Source: Palleronia rufa (GTDB taxonomy: Bacteria > Pseudomonadota > Alphaproteobacteria > Rhodobacterales > Rhodobacteraceae). From it: a DNA stretch of 64,000 bases. The notes beneath the pieces were generated by a model, which had not been told where the DNA came from, made no database searches, and saw only the letters and a program-made list of their open reading frames with translations. The DNA lies in assembly GCF_000743715.1 (NCBI RefSeq), contig NZ_JQEY01000001.1:575658-639657 (forward strand), in the 5' to 3' direction. This document shows, in pieces, positions 33,876 through 46,525 of this stretch. Position numbers and translations under genes: made by a program. Numbering within the stretch: the stretch's first letter is position 1; each line of letters opens with the position of its first letter.

Positions 33876-34289
33876 TTACTGGGCGGTGATCGTCGCCATC
33901 ACGAGGTCGCCCTCTGGCTTGACGGGGCCGTCTTCGGTGGCGCCCAGGGTGTATTCGAACACGCCCTTGGCCGTGCCGCCCGCCTCCGAATGGACCATGA
34001 GCATCAACATGTCGCCCGGTGCCACGTCTTCCTGGAGGATCGCCGCGACATCCGCGGTCTCGCCCATGCGGAGCGGCGCGTAGCCGACCACCGGGCCGGG
34101 CTTCATCTCGGCGTCGGTGCGGTGGACGACCAGCCAGCCGTTTTCGGCGGCGGTGACGGTCTCGGCGGAGACGATGCCGTTCGACACGTCCTGGTCGGAC
34201 GCGGCGACGGCGGGCGACATGGCGTGGGCCGCGGCGAAGGCGCCGGTGGCAAGCGCGGAGAATGCGGTGGAGAGCAGGATCGTCTTCAT
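33876..34289 (-). CDS. Secreted DUF7282-like protein
   Basis: 137 residues from ATG 34289 with AGGAAGGG just upstream. Signal peptide MKTILLSTAFSALATGAFAAAHA. The mature part (VTAAENGWLVVHRTDAEMKPGPVVGYAPLRMGETADVAAIL...MLMLMVHSEAGGTAKGVFEYT) fits the DUF7282 pattern known from haloarchaeal and bacterial exported proteins: W-x-V-V-H, a G-x-x-x-L middle and a Leu/Met-rich beta-strand. Function unknown; periplasmic or extracellular location is predicted. Confidence 0.75.
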   Translation of the reverse strand: MKTILLSTAFSALATGAFAAAHAMSPAVAASDQDVSNGIVSAETVTAAENGWLVVHRTDAEMKPGPVVGYAPLRMGETADVAAILQEDVAPGDMLMLMVHSEAGGTAKGVFEYTLGATEDGPVKPEGDLVMATITAQ

Positions 34290-34460
34290 GGGTTGGTCCC
34301 TTCCTGAATGACTTGTGCCGTTAACCACGGAGCGCGGCGGCCGATGGTTTCACGAAGGCAAAAGATTTTTCAGCCGTTCACCCGCGGGTGAGGTCACGCG
34401 CCGGTGACTTGCGGCAGGGCGCCGGGGCGGAAAGGGTAAGGCCCGAAGGAGGACGTTCCG

Positions 34461-35102
34461 ATGACATACATGAAAGCCGCCCTTGCCGCCCTGGCGCTGG
34501 CCGCCGCGACCGGCGCCGCGCAAGCCGCACAGCAGACCGCCTACCTCTCCGGCGGGTGCTTCTGGTGCGTCGAGGCCGATTTCGAGAAGGTCGCCGGTGT
34601 CGGAGACGTGATCTCCGGCTTTACCGGGGGCACGACGAAAGCGCCCACCTACCCGGCCCACGGCGACCATATCGAGGCGGTGAAGGTGCCGTTCGACGAT
34701 ACCGAGGTGAGCTACCGGCAGATCTACGACCTGTTCTTTCGCTCGATCGACCCGACGGACGCAGGCGGCCAGTTCTGCGACCGGGGCCGGGCCTACACCA
34801 CCGCGATCTACGTGGAGACCCCCGCCCAGCGCCAGGCGGCGGAGGCCGCCAAACTGGCTGCGAAACGGGAGCTCGGCAAACGGATCGTCACCCCGATCCG
34901 CGACGCCGGCACCTTCTACCCGGTCGACGACTACCACCAGGATTATTACAAGTCGCAAGAGCGCGTGGCCGTCACCCGGTTCGGCGTGGGCGTGCCCAAG
35001 GCCGAGGCCTACAAGAAATACCGTGCCGGCTGCGCCCGGGACCAGCGGGTCCGCCAGCTGTGGGGCGACGACGCGCCGTTCGTGCCGAAGACCGGCAGCT
35101 GA
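34461..35102 (+). CDS. msrA: Peptide-methionine (S)-S-oxide reductase, exported form
   Basis: 213 residues with signal peptide MTYMKAALAALALAAATGAAQA, so the enzyme should work in the periplasm, unlike the usual cytosolic MsrA. The active site is GGCFWCVEADFEKVAGV with the nucleophilic Cys; GGTTKAPTYPA and HIEAVKVPFD follow, and the C-terminal region YHQDYYKSQ is typical. It repairs oxidised methionine in exported proteins. GAAGGAGGA precedes the start. An insertion sequence begins 17 bp after the stop but its ends exclude msrA, so the gene is not IS cargo. Confidence 0.93.
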   Translation: MTYMKAALAALALAAATGAAQAAQQTAYLSGGCFWCVEADFEKVAGVGDVISGFTGGTTKAPTYPAHGDHIEAVKVPFDDTEVSYRQIYDLFFRSIDPTDAGGQFCDRGRAYTTAIYVETPAQRQAAEAAKLAAKRELGKRIVTPIRDAGTFYPVDDYHQDYYKSQERVAVTRFGVGVPKAEAYKKYRAGCARDQRVRQLWGDDAPFVPKTGS

Positions 35103-35179
35103 CGGGACCGGGCGCGCCTGACCTGCCGCTGAACATTCGTCCAGCCGCCACTGGAGCCCGGTTGGTGTTTACGCCGATC

Positions 35180-36090
35180 GGCGCGGTTTGAGCAATCGCC
35201 CGGCGCGCGGAGGTTTCATCGCGCGCGGCGGGGCGGGCGATTGCGGTGGTCGGGGTCTGCGCGTCGTCGGCCGGGGTCTGGCAAACCAACGCCGGGTGCG
35301 GGCGCTCCGTGTCATGGTCTGCGGCCCGGGCGGCGATCACGGCGCGTGCGTGAGCCAGGGTCCGGAACATGGTCTCGTCGAGCGGTCCATCCCGCATCCG
35401 CCCGTTGAAGCTTTCGACGACGCCGTTCCGCATCGGCCTTCCCGGCGCGGTGCAATGCCATTCGATCCGGCGCTCGGACCACCAGCGCAGGATGGCGTCG
35501 GAGGTCGGTTCCGGGCCGTTGTCGCTGACAATCATGCCGGGCTTGCCGCGCCGCTCGATCGGGGCGGCCAGCACGGCGCCCCGAGATCGAGGGTGAGCCA
35601 TCGGTCCGCCACCGGTCCGGGGCCGATGGCGGACGGGATCGCGGCGAGACACTCACGGGCGACGTCGTCGACCGCATCAAGCACCCGGAAGCGCTGGCCA
35701 TTGGCGAACGGGTCATGCACGAAATCCGGCGATCCCGTCGACCGGCAGTCGTTTGCGCGGCAAACGACGGGAGGGGCCGCGCCTCGACCGGGATCGGTGC
35801 CCGTGTTCCGACGGCCTTGCGCCGGGCTTTCCGTGCGCGCACCGTCGATCCCTCTTCGCGGTAGAGCCGATAGATCCCGGACGGCTCGCCCTCGCGGCGC
35901 AATGAGACGAAGAGCCGCCGACAGCCAAACCGGCGGCGCTCATGCGCCACGTTTCGCAGCCGACCGCGCGGCTCCGTGTCCGGAGCACGCCGCGCCACGT
36001 CGCGGACCGTCTTGCGATCCGCCCCGGCCATACGTCACGCCCGCCGTTCCGGGAGCCCGGGCCGGGACCCCGGATGCGCGACCGCCTCGC
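35180..36090 (-). pseudogene. IS3-family transposase orfB remnant (DDE integrase core)
   Basis: Pieces in three reading frames match IS3 orfB: AHERRRFGCRRLFVSLRREGEPSG-type DNA-binding region, HDPFANGQRFRVLDAVDDVA around the first catalytic segment, then MIVSDNGPEPTSDAILRWW, NGVVESFNGRMRDGPLDETM and the QTPAD ending. At least two frameshifts and an in-frame stop break it. The limits are approximate. Confidence 0.85.
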
Positions 36091-36099
36091 GCGTCACGG

Positions 36100-36290
36100 C
36101 AGGCGCCACCGCTTTTTTGAAACCAGCTCCTTCATCGCCGACACAGTCATGCCACCGACCTGGCCTTCCAGTTGCAAAAGGCGCCTTCCGACATGCCGTG
36201 CTCGCGGCACGGGTCAGCGCAGGTCGCGCCAGCTTCGCGGCCGGCCGGTATGCCGACGATCCGTTCGTCCGTGACTCTCGTTCGCTTCAT
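36100..36290 (-). pseudogene. IS3-family orfA remnant (helix-turn-helix)
   Basis: From ATG 36290 the frame reads MKRTRVTDERIVGIPAGREA, then EHGMSEGAFCNWKA, recognisably the HTH start of IS3 orfA (normally MKRSRFTEEQI..., CRKHGVSDA). It stops at 36147. The remaining coiled-coil part is shortened to a fragment ending in KKRW, so most of orfA has been deleted. Confidence 0.75.
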
Positions 36291-36440
36291 TGTCCGTCCT
36301 TGAGCGGGGCCGGACTCTCGTCAACGGGGGAGTACAAATCCCGTGGCAGGTCACGCCCTGGCCGTCCTGGTGTCGAGACACACGTCGGCGGCCGGCGGGA
36401 TGCGACCGCCGACGCCGGGATTGAGCCGCCGGCGTCGACG

Positions 36441-36461
36441 CGATCTTTGGACCAAAGATCG
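36441..36461. repeat. Perfect palindrome right after the maeB stop
   Basis: CGATCTTTGG, one central A, CCAAAGATCG: ten-base arms with a one-base centre. It starts one base past the maeB stop on the minus strand and could be the base of a terminator-like hairpin, though no T run follows, or a protein-binding site. A similar AT-rich palindrome lies at 32579. Confidence 0.6.
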
Positions 36462-38714
<2,253 letters not shown>

Positions 38715-38827
38715 GCGACCCTCCCTGACCGGCCAGAGGCCCTAGGTGGCATGAGGGGGTCGGAAAGCTCCAGACCAAAAGCTGCGCCTCGGGCGCGAAT
38801 GTCGAAACGGATACGGAAGGAGAGCCC

Positions 38828-39361
38828 ATGTTTTCGGATGATCTGAAGAGCGTGCCGCCGCGGGCGAGCGACGACACGGTGAATGTCTTCGTCGAGACGC
38901 CGAAGGGATCGCGCCACAAATACGATATCGACGACAAGGGGCTGGTGAAGATCGCCCTGGAATTGCCGGAGGGGGTGACCTTTCCGTTCTCCTTCGGTTT
39001 CGTGCCCAACACCCTGGCCCCGGACGGGGACGCGCTGGACATCGTGCTGATCACCGCCGGGGAGGTGCCCGCGCGGTCGCTGATCGAGGCGCGGCTGATC
39101 GGCGTGCTGAAGATGTCCAACGACGAGAGCGGCGAGATGGTGCGCAACGACCGGGTGGTGGCGGTGGCGACCATGAGCCGGGTGTTCGGCCAGGTGCACG
39201 AGCTGGAAGAGCTGCGCGAGGGCTTTGCCTGGGACATCGAGGAATTCTTCGACACCTACAACCGGATGATCGAGCGGCCCTTCGACATCGTGGGCCGCGG
39301 CGACGCCGAGGAGGCGCGCAGGATGATGGCCGAGGCGGTGGAGGCCGCCGAGGCGGGTTAG
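38828..39361 (+). CDS. Inorganic pyrophosphatase-like protein with altered active site
   Basis: 177 residues. The family-I pyrophosphatase outline is present: VFVETPKGSRHKYDID, FPFSFGFVPNTLAPDGDALDIVLI (compare YP-YGFIP-TL-DGDP-D) and GEMVRNDRVVAVA (compare GE-D-K). However, the Arg that follows the first beta strand is Leu, the catalytic Tyr is Phe, the Pro of DGDPxD is Ala and the late Lys is Arg. It may be a divergent pyrophosphatase or a non-catalytic relative. GGAAGGAG precedes the ATG. It diverges from maeB across 113 bp and is followed 60 bp later by mutS. Confidence 0.8.
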   Translation: MFSDDLKSVPPRASDDTVNVFVETPKGSRHKYDIDDKGLVKIALELPEGVTFPFSFGFVPNTLAPDGDALDIVLITAGEVPARSLIEARLIGVLKMSNDESGEMVRNDRVVAVATMSRVFGQVHELEELREGFAWDIEEFFDTYNRMIERPFDIVGRGDAEEARRMMAEAVEAAEAG

Positions 39362-39421
39362 GATCGGTGGCACGGCTCCGCGATCCGCGCTAGTCATGGC
39401 GCGGCTCTGGGGGAGGGACGG

Positions 39422-42049
39422 ATGGCCGACGCACCGACGCCGATGATGGCGCAGTACCTGGAGATCAAGGCGGGGCATCCGGACGCGCTGCTGTTCTACC
39501 GGATGGGTGATTTCTATGAGCTGTTCTTCGACGATGCCGTGGCCGCGGCGGCGGCGCTCGACATCGCGCTGACCAAGCGCGGCAAGCATCTGGGCCAGGA
39601 CATCGCCATGTGCGGCGTGCCCGTCCACGCCGCCGAGGGCTACCTTCTGACGCTGATCCGCAAGGGGTTCCGCGTGGCGGTGTGCGAGCAGATGGAGGAC
39701 CCGGCCCAGGCCAGGAAGCGCGGGTCCAAATCCGTGGTCCGGCGCGAGGTGGTGCGTCTGGTCACCCCGGGCACCTTGACCGAGGACAGCCTGCTGGACG
39801 CGCGGCGCAACAACTTCCTGGCCGCCTGGTCGGATCTGAGGGCAGAGGGCGCGCTGGCCTGGGCCGACATCTCCACCGGCGAGATCCGCGTGACGCCCTG
39901 CCCGCGGGTGCGGCTCGGGCCGGAACTGGCTCGGCTGGCCCCGCGCGAGGTGCTGGTGAGCGAGGCCGAGGAGACGGCGCTGCGCCCGCTGGTCGAAGAG
40001 CTGGGCGGCGCGGTCACCGCCCTGTCGCGCGGGTCCTTCGACACGGTATCGGGGGAAAAGCGGCTCTGCGCCACGTGGCGCGTGGGCGCGCTGGATGCGT
40101 TCGGCAGCTTCGGGCGGGCGGAGGTGTCGGCCATGGCGGCGCTGGTCGATTACCTGGAGATGACCCAGAAGGCGCGGATGCCGCTGTTGCAGCCGCCCCG
40201 GCGCGAGGAGGCGGGCCGGGTCATGCAGATCGACGCGGCCACGCGGCGCAACCTGGAGCTGACCCATGCGCTGTCCGGCGGGCGGCAGGGCTCGCTCCTG
40301 GCCGCGGTGGACCGGACCGTGACGGCGGCGGGCGGGCGGCTTCTGGAACGGCGGCTGACGTCCCCCTCACGCGATCTGGGCACGATCCGGGCGCGGCAGG
40401 ACGCGGTGGCGGCGCTGGTCGCCGACCGGGGGCTGGCCGCGGCGCTGGCGGAGGCGTTGCGTCAGGTCCCGGATATGGAGCGGGCGCTGTCCCGGCTGGC
40501 GCTCGACCGGGGCGGTCCGCGGGATCTGGCGGCGATCCGGGACGGGCTGGCGCGGGCCGGGGGGCTGCATGACCGCCTGGGCGATGCCGATCTGCCGGAG
40601 GCGCTGGGTGGCGTCGCCGCGCGGCTGGGCGGGCACGGGGCGCTGGTGGACCGGCTGGACGCCGCTCTGGTGGCCGAACCGCCGCTTCTGGCGCGGGACG
40701 GCGGGTTCGTGGCCCCCGGCCACGACGCCGATCTGGACGACGCGCGAACGCTGCGCGACGAGGGGCGCGGCGTGATCGCGGCGATGCAGGCCGAGTTCGC
40801 GCAAGCCACCGGCATCGGGTCTCTGAAGGTCAAACACAACAACGTGCTGGGCTATTTCATCGAAGTCACGGCCACCCACGCCGACAGGATGCTGTCGGCG
40901 CCCCTGTCGGAGCGGTTCATCCACCGCCAGACCACCGCCAGCGCGGTGCGCTTCACCACAGTGGAACTGAGCGAGCTGGAGACCCGCATCCTGAACGCCG
41001 GCGGCCGCGCGCTGGAGATCGAGAAACGGATCTTCGCCGGCCTGGTGGCCGAAACGGTCGCGGCCGCGGCCTCCGTGGGCGAGGCGGCGCGGGCGCTGGC
41101 GGAACTGGACCTGCATCTTGCCTTTGCCACCCTGGCGCGAGACGGCGACTGGGTGCGCCCGATGGTCGACGACAGCCGCGTGTTCCACGTGGCCGGCGGG
41201 CGGCACCCGGTGGTGGAGCGCGCGCTGCGTGCGCAGGGGGCGGGGCCGTTCGTGGCCAACGACTGCGATCTGTCGGACGGGACCGGACCGGCCTGCTGGC
41301 TGCTGACCGGGCCGAACATGGCCGGCAAATCCACGTTCCTGCGGCAGAACGCGGTAATCGCGCTTCTGGCCCAGACGGGCGCCTTCGTGCCGGCGGAGCG
41401 GGCGCATATCGGCGTGGTCAGCCAGCTGTTTTCGCGGGTGGGGGCGGCGGACGACCTGGCACGCGGACGCTCTACCTTCATGGTCGAAATGGTCGAGACG
41501 GCGGCGATCCTGAACCAGGCTGACGCGGATGCCCTGGTGATCCTGGACGAGATCGGGCGCGGCACGGCCACCTACGACGGGCTGTCGATCGCCTGGGCAA
41601 CACTGGAACATCTGCATGACGTAAACCGGTGCCGCGCACTCTTCGCCACTCATTATCATGAGCTGACGCGGCTGGCAGAGCGGCTGGACGGCGCCCAGAA
41701 CGCCACCGTGGCGGTGAAGGAATGGGAGGGAGAGGTTATCTTTCTCCACGAGGTGCGCAAGGGCGCCGCCGACCGCTCCTACGGGGTTCAGGTGGCCCGG
41801 CTGGCGGGGCTGCCGGCAGCGGTGGTCGAACGGGCGCGAGTGGTGCTGGCCGCGCTGGAGCAAGGCGAGGTGGCGGGCCGCAAGGAAACGCTGATCGACG
41901 ACCTGCCGCTGTTTTCGGCCCGTGCTGCACCCGCTCCGGTCGTGTCTGGCGTGGAGGAGCGGCTAAGAGATGTGCGGCCGGACGATCTGAGTCCGCGGGA
42001 GGCGCTGGATTTGGTCTATGAACTCAAGCGGCTGGGAGAGACCGGGTAA
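39422..42049 (+). CDS. mutS: DNA mismatch repair protein MutS
   Basis: 875 residues, normal length. The N-terminal mismatch-binding Phe-x-Glu motif lies in [14 protein letters not shown] (domain I). Domains II-IV occupy roughly residues 125-600, with [15 protein letters not shown] in the clamp region. The ATPase domain has [23 protein letters not shown] (Walker A), [18 protein letters not shown] (Walker B/signature) and [25 protein letters not shown] upstream is the likely ribosome site. Confidence 0.97.
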   Translation: MADAPTPMMAQYLEIKAGHPDALLFYRMGDFYELFFDDAVAAAAALDIALTKRGKHLGQDIAMCGVPVHAAEGYLLTLIRKGFRVAVCEQMEDPAQARKRGSKSVVRREVVRLVTPGTLTEDSLLDARRNNFLAAWSDLRAEGALAWADISTGEIRVTPCPRVRLGPELARLAPREVLVSEAEETALRPLVEELGGAVTALSRGSFDTVSGEKRLCATWRVGALDAFGSFGRAEVSAMAALVDYLEMTQKARMPLLQPPRREEAGRVMQIDAATRRNLELTHALSGGRQGSLLAAVDRTVTAAGGRLLERRLTSPSRDLGTIRARQDAVAALVADRGLAAALAEALRQVPDMERALSRLALDRGGPRDLAAIRDGLARAGGLHDRLGDADLPEALGGVAARLGGHGALVDRLDAALVAEPPLLARDGGFVAPGHDADLDDARTLRDEGRGVIAAMQAEFAQATGIGSLKVKHNNVLGYFIEVTATHADRMLSAPLSERFIHRQTTASAVRFTTVELSELETRILNAGGRALEIEKRIFAGLVAETVAAAASVGEAARALAELDLHLAFATLARDGDWVRPMVDDSRVFHVAGGRHPVVERALRAQGAGPFVANDCDLSDGTGPACWLLTGPNMAGKSTFLRQNAVIALLAQTGAFVPAERAHIGVVSQLFSRVGAADDLARGRSTFMVEMVETAAILNQADADALVILDEIGRGTATYDGLSIAWATLEHLHDVNRCRALFATHYHELTRLAERLDGAQNATVAVKEWEGEVIFLHEVRKGAADRSYGVQVARLAGLPAAVVERARVVLAALEQGEVAGRKETLIDDLPLFSARAAPAPVVSGVEERLRDVRPDDLSPREALDLVYELKRLGETG

Positions 42050-42190
42050 CGGGGTTTCGCGAAGATCCGGAAAGAAACGGTCGCGGAACCGTGCGACGGG
42101 GCCGGCCGTCCGGACGCGACGGCGCGTCAGGGTAAGCGGCGCCCCGCGCCCGTCCGGCGGCGGCGGCGTGAAGCGCGCGCGGTTCCGTCG

Positions 42191-43372
42191 TCAGTGCCGT
42201 GGCGGGCCTTCGTCCAGAAGGGCGGCCATGCGCGACAGGGCCTCTTCGATCCGCTCCATGGACGCGGCATAGGACAGGCGAAGGTGGCCTTCGCCCATGG
42301 CGCCGAAGGCGGTTCCGGAGATGGTGGCGACGCCGGCCCGGTCCAGCAGCAGGTCCTGCGCCGCGTGGGACGTGAGGTGCGTGCCGGAGATGTTCGGAAA
42401 GGCGTAGAACGCCCCCGCCGGGTCGCTGCAGGTCACGCCGGGAAGGGCGTTCAGGGCCGGGACGATGGCGCGGCGGCGGGCGTCGAACCGGGCCATCATG
42501 GCCTCCACCGCGTCCTGAGGGCCGGTCAGCGCGGCGATCCCGGCATGCTGTGCGGCGGCGTTCACGCAGGAGTGGTCGTTGATGCAGAGCCGCGTGACCG
42601 GTTCGACCAGTTGCCGGGGCCAGACGGCGTAGCCCAGCCGCCAGCCGGTCATGGCGTAGGTCTTGGACCAACCGTCGAGCAGGATCAGCCGGTCGCGGAT
42701 CTGCGGGTAGGACAGGAGAGAGACGTGCTCTCGCGCGTCGTAGAGCATCCGCGAGTAGATCTCGTCGGACAGAACCGCCACATGGGGGTGACGTTCGAGA
42801 CCGGCCACCAGCGCGTCGATCTGCGTCTTCGGCGTCACGCCGCCGGTGGGGTTGGCGGGCGAGTTCAGGATGACGAGCCGGGTGCGGGGCGTGATCCGCG
42901 ACAGGATCGCGTCGGCGTCGAGGGCGAAGCCGGTGGCCTCCGTCAGGGGGACAGGGACGGCCGTGGCGCCGGTGTAGTCGATGACCGACCGGTAGATCGG
43001 AAAACCCGGATCTGGATAGAGGATCTCTGCCCCCGGTTCGCCAAAGCACAGGACGGCGAAGAACATGCTGGGCTTGCCGCCGGGCTGGACGATGACGTGG
43101 CCGGGATCGACGTCGGCGCCGTTGCGACGATGGAGATCGGCGGCGACGGCCTCGCGCAGGGCCGGGAGGCCGGCGGCGGGGGTGTAGCCGTGGGCGCCGT
43201 CGCGCAGGGCGCGGACGGCGGCTTCCACGATATGTTCCGGCGTGGCGAAATCCGGTTGGCCGATCCCGAGGTTGACGATGTCGCGGCCTTCGGCGGACAG
43301 GAGACTGGCGCGGGCCAGAACCTCGAACGCGGATTCGGTCCCCAGGCGGGACAGCGCGGCGGCCGTGTGCAC
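42191..43372 (-). CDS. Class I/II aminotransferase (aspartate aminotransferase-like)
   Basis: 393 residues, PLP fold type I. Motifs are [47 protein letters not shown] (Asn and substrate site), [11 protein letters not shown] with the PLP-contacting Asp/Tyr, and the cofactor lysine in [19 protein letters not shown]. The subgroup (Asp, Tyr/Phe, or valine-pyruvate aminotransferase) cannot be fixed by eye. It lies 13 bp downstream of grpE in the same direction, so it may be read through from hrcA-grpE. Confidence 0.9.
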   Translation of the reverse strand: MHTAAALSRLGTESAFEVLARASLLSAEGRDIVNLGIGQPDFATPEHIVEAAVRALRDGAHGYTPAAGLPALREAVAADLHRRNGADVDPGHVIVQPGGKPSMFFAVLCFGEPGAEILYPDPGFPIYRSVIDYTGATAVPVPLTEATGFALDADAILSRITPRTRLVILNSPANPTGGVTPKTQIDALVAGLERHPHVAVLSDEIYSRMLYDAREHVSLLSYPQIRDRLILLDGWSKTYAMTGWRLGYAVWPRQLVEPVTRLCINDHSCVNAAAQHAGIAALTGPQDAVEAMMARFDARRRAIVPALNALPGVTCSDPAGAFYAFPNISGTHLTSHAAQDLLLDRAGVATISGTAFGAMGEGHLRLSYAASMERIEEALSRMAALLDEGPPRH

Positions 43373-43385
43373 GCCGCCCGCCCGG

Positions 43386-44051
43386 TCAGGTTTTGGGGGT
43401 GGAGCTGACGCCCACCTGTGCGGCGCGCAACAGCCGGTCGTGGATCATGAACCCGACGGTCATCACCTGGATGATCTGGCCCTTTTCCGAATCGGGCACC
43501 GGGGCCTCGAACATCGCCTCGTGGATCTTGGGGTCGAACGTCTCGCCGATCTGCGGCTCGACGATCTCCACCCCGTGCTTCTTGAACACGTTCTGAAGCT
43601 CGCGCAGGGTCAGCTCCACGCCCTCGACCAGCGAAGCGTTGGCCTCACGGGACTCTTCGGGGATGGCGGCAACGGCACGCTGAAGGTTGTCATAGACCGG
43701 CAGCATGTCGCGCGCCATCTTCGAGCCGCCGTAGTTCTCGGCCTCGCGCCGCTCTCTGTCGGCGCGCTTGCGGGAGTTTTCGGCGTCGGCCAGGGTACGG
43801 ATCAGTCGGTCCTTCATCTGGGCGTTCTCGGCGCGCAGCGCCTCGACCTCGGCGGCGATGCCGTCGGTCTCTTCCACCACCGGCGGCTCTTCATCGGCCA
43901 GCGCGTCCAGATCCATGGGCTCTTCGACGGGGCGGGGCGCGGCCTTGCGGCGCACCTTGTCGGCCTCGGACGGGCCGTCGGTGCCGTCCGTCTCTCCCTT
44001 CAGCATCTCGTCGATGGCCGCCTGGATATCGCGTTCGTTCTCGTCGGACAT
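43386..44051 (-). CDS. grpE: Nucleotide exchange factor GrpE
   Basis: 221 residues from ATG 44051 (AGGGG five bases upstream; a GTG two codons earlier is less likely). The N-terminus is acidic and disordered; a long coiled coil follows ([42 protein letters not shown]), then the GrpE core [15 protein letters not shown] and the C-terminal beta domain [13 protein letters not shown]...[17 protein letters not shown]. It exchanges ADP on DnaK. It follows hrcA by 12 bp. Confidence 0.96.
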   Translation of the reverse strand: MSDENERDIQAAIDEMLKGETDGTDGPSEADKVRRKAAPRPVEEPMDLDALADEEPPVVEETDGIAAEVEALRAENAQMKDRLIRTLADAENSRKRADRERREAENYGGSKMARDMLPVYDNLQRAVAAIPEESREANASLVEGVELTLRELQNVFKKHGVEIVEPQIGETFDPKIHEAMFEAPVPDSEKGQIIQVMTVGFMIHDRLLRAAQVGVSSTPKT

Positions 44052-44063
44052 GCACACCCCTTG

Positions 44064-45134
44064 TCAGCTTCGGCCCGACAGCAGTTTGCCAACCAACTGG
44101 GCCGTATAATCCACGATCGGGACGATCCGTCCGTAGTTGAGCCGCGTTGGCCCGATCACACCGACCGCTCCGATGATCTTTCGATCAGCGTTCATATATG
44201 GAGAGACCACCAGAGAGGAACCCGAAAGCGAAAAGAGTTTGTTCTCGGAGCCGATGAAAATGCGCACGCCCTGCCCCTCCTCGGTCAGTTCCAGGAACTC
44301 CGCGATGTCGCGCTTGCGCTCCAGGTCGTCGAAGAGCGAGCGGACGCGTTCCAGATCCGCCGCCTCGGTCTCTCCCAGCAGGTTGGCGCGGCCGCGCACG
44401 ATCAGCCGCTCATAGGGCTCACCCTCATTGTCCCAGACGGCCAGGCCGGTATCGACCATGGCGGTCGCCAATGCGTCGAGCTCCCGCCGGTGGCTCTCGA
44501 TCTCGCGGCCGATGCGGTCGCGCAGCTCCGACAGCGTCTTGCCCTCCGCCATGGCGTTGAGGAAATTCGCGGCCTCCCGCATCGAGGACGGGGTCTGGCC
44601 GGGCGGCGGGGCGAAGACGCGGTTTTCCACGTGGCCGTCCGCGAACACCAGCACCACCAGCGCGCGATCCTGCCCCAGGGAGACAAAGTCGATATGGCGG
44701 ATCGGTGCCTCATGCTTGGGGGTCAGCACCAGGCTGGCGCCGGAGGTCACCCCCGACAGCGCAGATCCCACACGGTCGAGCAGCGTCCCCACGTCGCGTT
44801 CGTTCGAGCCGAGCGTTTCGTCGATCCGGGCGCGGTCCTCATCGCCCAGATTGCCGATCTCAAGCAGCCCGTCCACGAACATCCTGAGGCCCTGCTGCGT
44901 GGGCACCCGCCCGGCGGAGACGTGCGGGCTGTCCAGAAGGCCCAGAAACTCCAGATCCTGCATGACGTTGCGGATCGTCGCGGCGGAGACCTTCTCCGAC
45001 ATGGTGCGGGTCAACGTGCGAGAGCCGACGGGATCGCCGGATTCAAGGTACCCCTCGACGACGCGGCGAAACACCTCTCGCGTCCGGTCGTTCATGTCGG
45101 CCATCAGGGACGTTCGGTCAGGATCCGTGCTCAT
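44064..45134 (-). CDS. hrcA: Heat-inducible transcription repressor HrcA
   Basis: 356 residues. The winged-helix N-terminus ([63 protein letters not shown]) is diagnostic, and [27 protein letters not shown] closes the protein. It represses chaperone genes through the CIRCE element; no CIRCE dyad was recognised in the 75 bp between hrcA and rph, so its own control is probably different. First gene of hrcA-grpE, divergent from rph. Confidence 0.96.
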   Translation of the reverse strand: MSTDPDRTSLMADMNDRTREVFRRVVEGYLESGDPVGSRTLTRTMSEKVSAATIRNVMQDLEFLGLLDSPHVSAGRVPTQQGLRMFVDGLLEIGNLGDEDRARIDETLGSNERDVGTLLDRVGSALSGVTSGASLVLTPKHEAPIRHIDFVSLGQDRALVVLVFADGHVENRVFAPPPGQTPSSMREAANFLNAMAEGKTLSELRDRIGREIESHRRELDALATAMVDTGLAVWDNEGEPYERLIVRGRANLLGETEAADLERVRSLFDDLERKRDIAEFLELTEEGQGVRIFIGSENKLFSLSGSSLVVSPYMNADRKIIGAVGVIGPTRLNYGRIVPIVDYTAQLVGKLLSGRS

Positions 45135-45209
45135 TCCGGCTCGGTCAACGGGGTTGCGCCTCCGCTCGCCGGAGACATATCAGGACGCGAACCTTGCAGG
45201 AGAAGCCCG

Positions 45210-45920
45210 ATGCGTCCGTCCGGTAGACAGTTAAGCGACATGCGCCCGATTTCAATCGAAACGGACGTGACGCGCCATGCCGAAGGGTCGTGCATGATCC
45301 GTTGCGGCGACACGCACGTGCTGTGCACCGCATCGCTGGAAGAGCGCGTGCCGCCCTGGATGCGCAATTCCGGACAGGGTTGGGTAACAGCGGAATACGG
45401 GATGCTGCCGCGCGCCACCCATACCCGCGGCCGGCGCGAGGCGAAGAACGGCCAGTCGGGCCGCACGCAGGAGATCCAGCGGTTGATCGGGCGGTCGCTC
45501 CGCGCCGCCGTGGACCGCAACGCGTTGGGAGAGCGGCAGATCACCGTCGATTGCGACGTGATCCAGGCCGATGGCGGAACGCGCTGCGCGTCCATCACCG
45601 GCGGCTGGGTGGCGTTGCGGCTGGCGGTGAACAGGCTGTTGAAGGCCGGGGACCTGTCCATGGATCCGATAACCGACCACGTGGCGGCGGTCAGTTGCGG
45701 CCTTTACGCCGGGCAGATGGTGCTCGATCTGGACTACCCGGAGGACAGCGAAGCCGGCGTGGACGGGAATTTTGTCCTGACCGGCGCCAAACGGCTGATC
45801 GAGGTGCAGATGTCCGGCGAGAGCGCGACTTTTTCGCGCGAGCAGATGTCAGGCCTTCTGGATCTGGCCGAGCTGGGCGTGGACACGCTTGTGACGGCGC
45901 AGAAAGAGGCCGTGGCGTGA
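45210..45920 (+). CDS. rph: Ribonuclease PH
   Basis: 236 residues from ATG 45210, with AGGAG seven bases upstream. Phosphorolytic 3'-5' exoribonuclease trimming tRNA ends. [88 protein letters not shown] and [18 protein letters not shown] are all characteristic. Its stop overlaps the GTG start of rdgB by four bases. Confidence 0.97.
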   Translation: MRPSGRQLSDMRPISIETDVTRHAEGSCMIRCGDTHVLCTASLEERVPPWMRNSGQGWVTAEYGMLPRATHTRGRREAKNGQSGRTQEIQRLIGRSLRAAVDRNALGERQITVDCDVIQADGGTRCASITGGWVALRLAVNRLLKAGDLSMDPITDHVAAVSCGLYAGQMVLDLDYPEDSEAGVDGNFVLTGAKRLIEVQMSGESATFSREQMSGLLDLAELGVDTLVTAQKEAVA

Positions 45921-46525
45921 GACGGTTCGACGGCGACCGCCTGCTGGTCGCCACCCACAACCGCGGCAAGCTGGAAGAGATCGCGGATCTGCTGGCGCCC
46001 TACGGGCTGGCGATCACATCCAACGCGGACCACGGACTGCCGGAGCCGGAGGAGACCGGGACGACGTTCGTCCAGAACGCCCGCATCAAGGCACATGCCG
46101 CTTGCAGGGCGACGGGCCTGCCCGCGTTGTCCGACGACAGCGGGCTTGAGATAGACGCGCTGGGGGGCCGACCGGGTGTGTGGACAGCCGACTGGGCCGA
46201 AACGGGCCGGGGGCGCGACTTCGGCATGGCCATGGAGCGGGCGCATCGCGAACTCATAGCCAGCGGCGCGGCGCAACCTTGGCAGGCGCGATTCTGCTGC
46301 ACGCTGGTGCTGGCCTGGCCCGACGGCCATGACGAGGTCTATCCCGGCACCATGGAGGGGCGGATCGTCTGGCCCATGCGCGGGAGACAGGGCCACGGCT
46401 ATGACCCGGTGTTCCAGCCGGACGGGTACGACCAGACCTTCGGCGAGATGGACCGCTGGGAAAAGAACAGGATCTCTCACCGGGCCGACGCCTTCGCGCG
46501 GCTGATCGCGGGGTCCTTTGCGTAG
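45917..46525 (+). CDS. rdgB: XTP/dITP diphosphatase (HAM1/RdgB)
   Basis: 202 residues from GTG 45917, which overlaps the rph stop (GTGA). It cleanses non-canonical purine nucleotides. The N-terminus [18 protein letters not shown], the middle [15 protein letters not shown]...[14 protein letters not shown] and the C-terminus [20 protein letters not shown] match the family. No in-frame ATG exists before the conserved start, so GTG is accepted. Operon rph-rdgB-hemW. Confidence 0.95.
   Translation: MRRFDGDRLLVATHNRGKLEEIADLLAPYGLAITSNADHGLPEPEETGTTFVQNARIKAHAACRATGLPALSDDSGLEIDALGGRPGVWTADWAETGRGRDFGMAMERAHRELIASGAAQPWQARFCCTLVLAWPDGHDEVYPGTMEGRIVWPMRGRQGHGYDPVFQPDGYDQTFGEMDRWEKNRISHRADAFARLIAGSFA

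Larger units (their letters stand above)
35120..36353 (-). mobile_element. Decayed IS3-family (IS407-like) insertion sequence
   Basis: Imperfect terminal inverted repeats start TGACCTGCC at 35120 and, on the minus strand, TGACCTGCC from 36353. Both flanks carry the same four bases CGCC (35116-35119 and 36354-36357), a target-site duplication of the size made by this group. Inside are orfA and orfB remnants read on the minus strand. Both are broken by deletion, in-frame stops and frameshifts, so the copy should not encode an active transposase. It lies between msrA and maeB. Confidence 0.85.

Noticed and set aside
34461..35102. msrA as cargo of the neighbouring insertion sequence
   Set aside because: The element's inverted repeat and target duplication begin after the msrA stop, so the gene is outside it.
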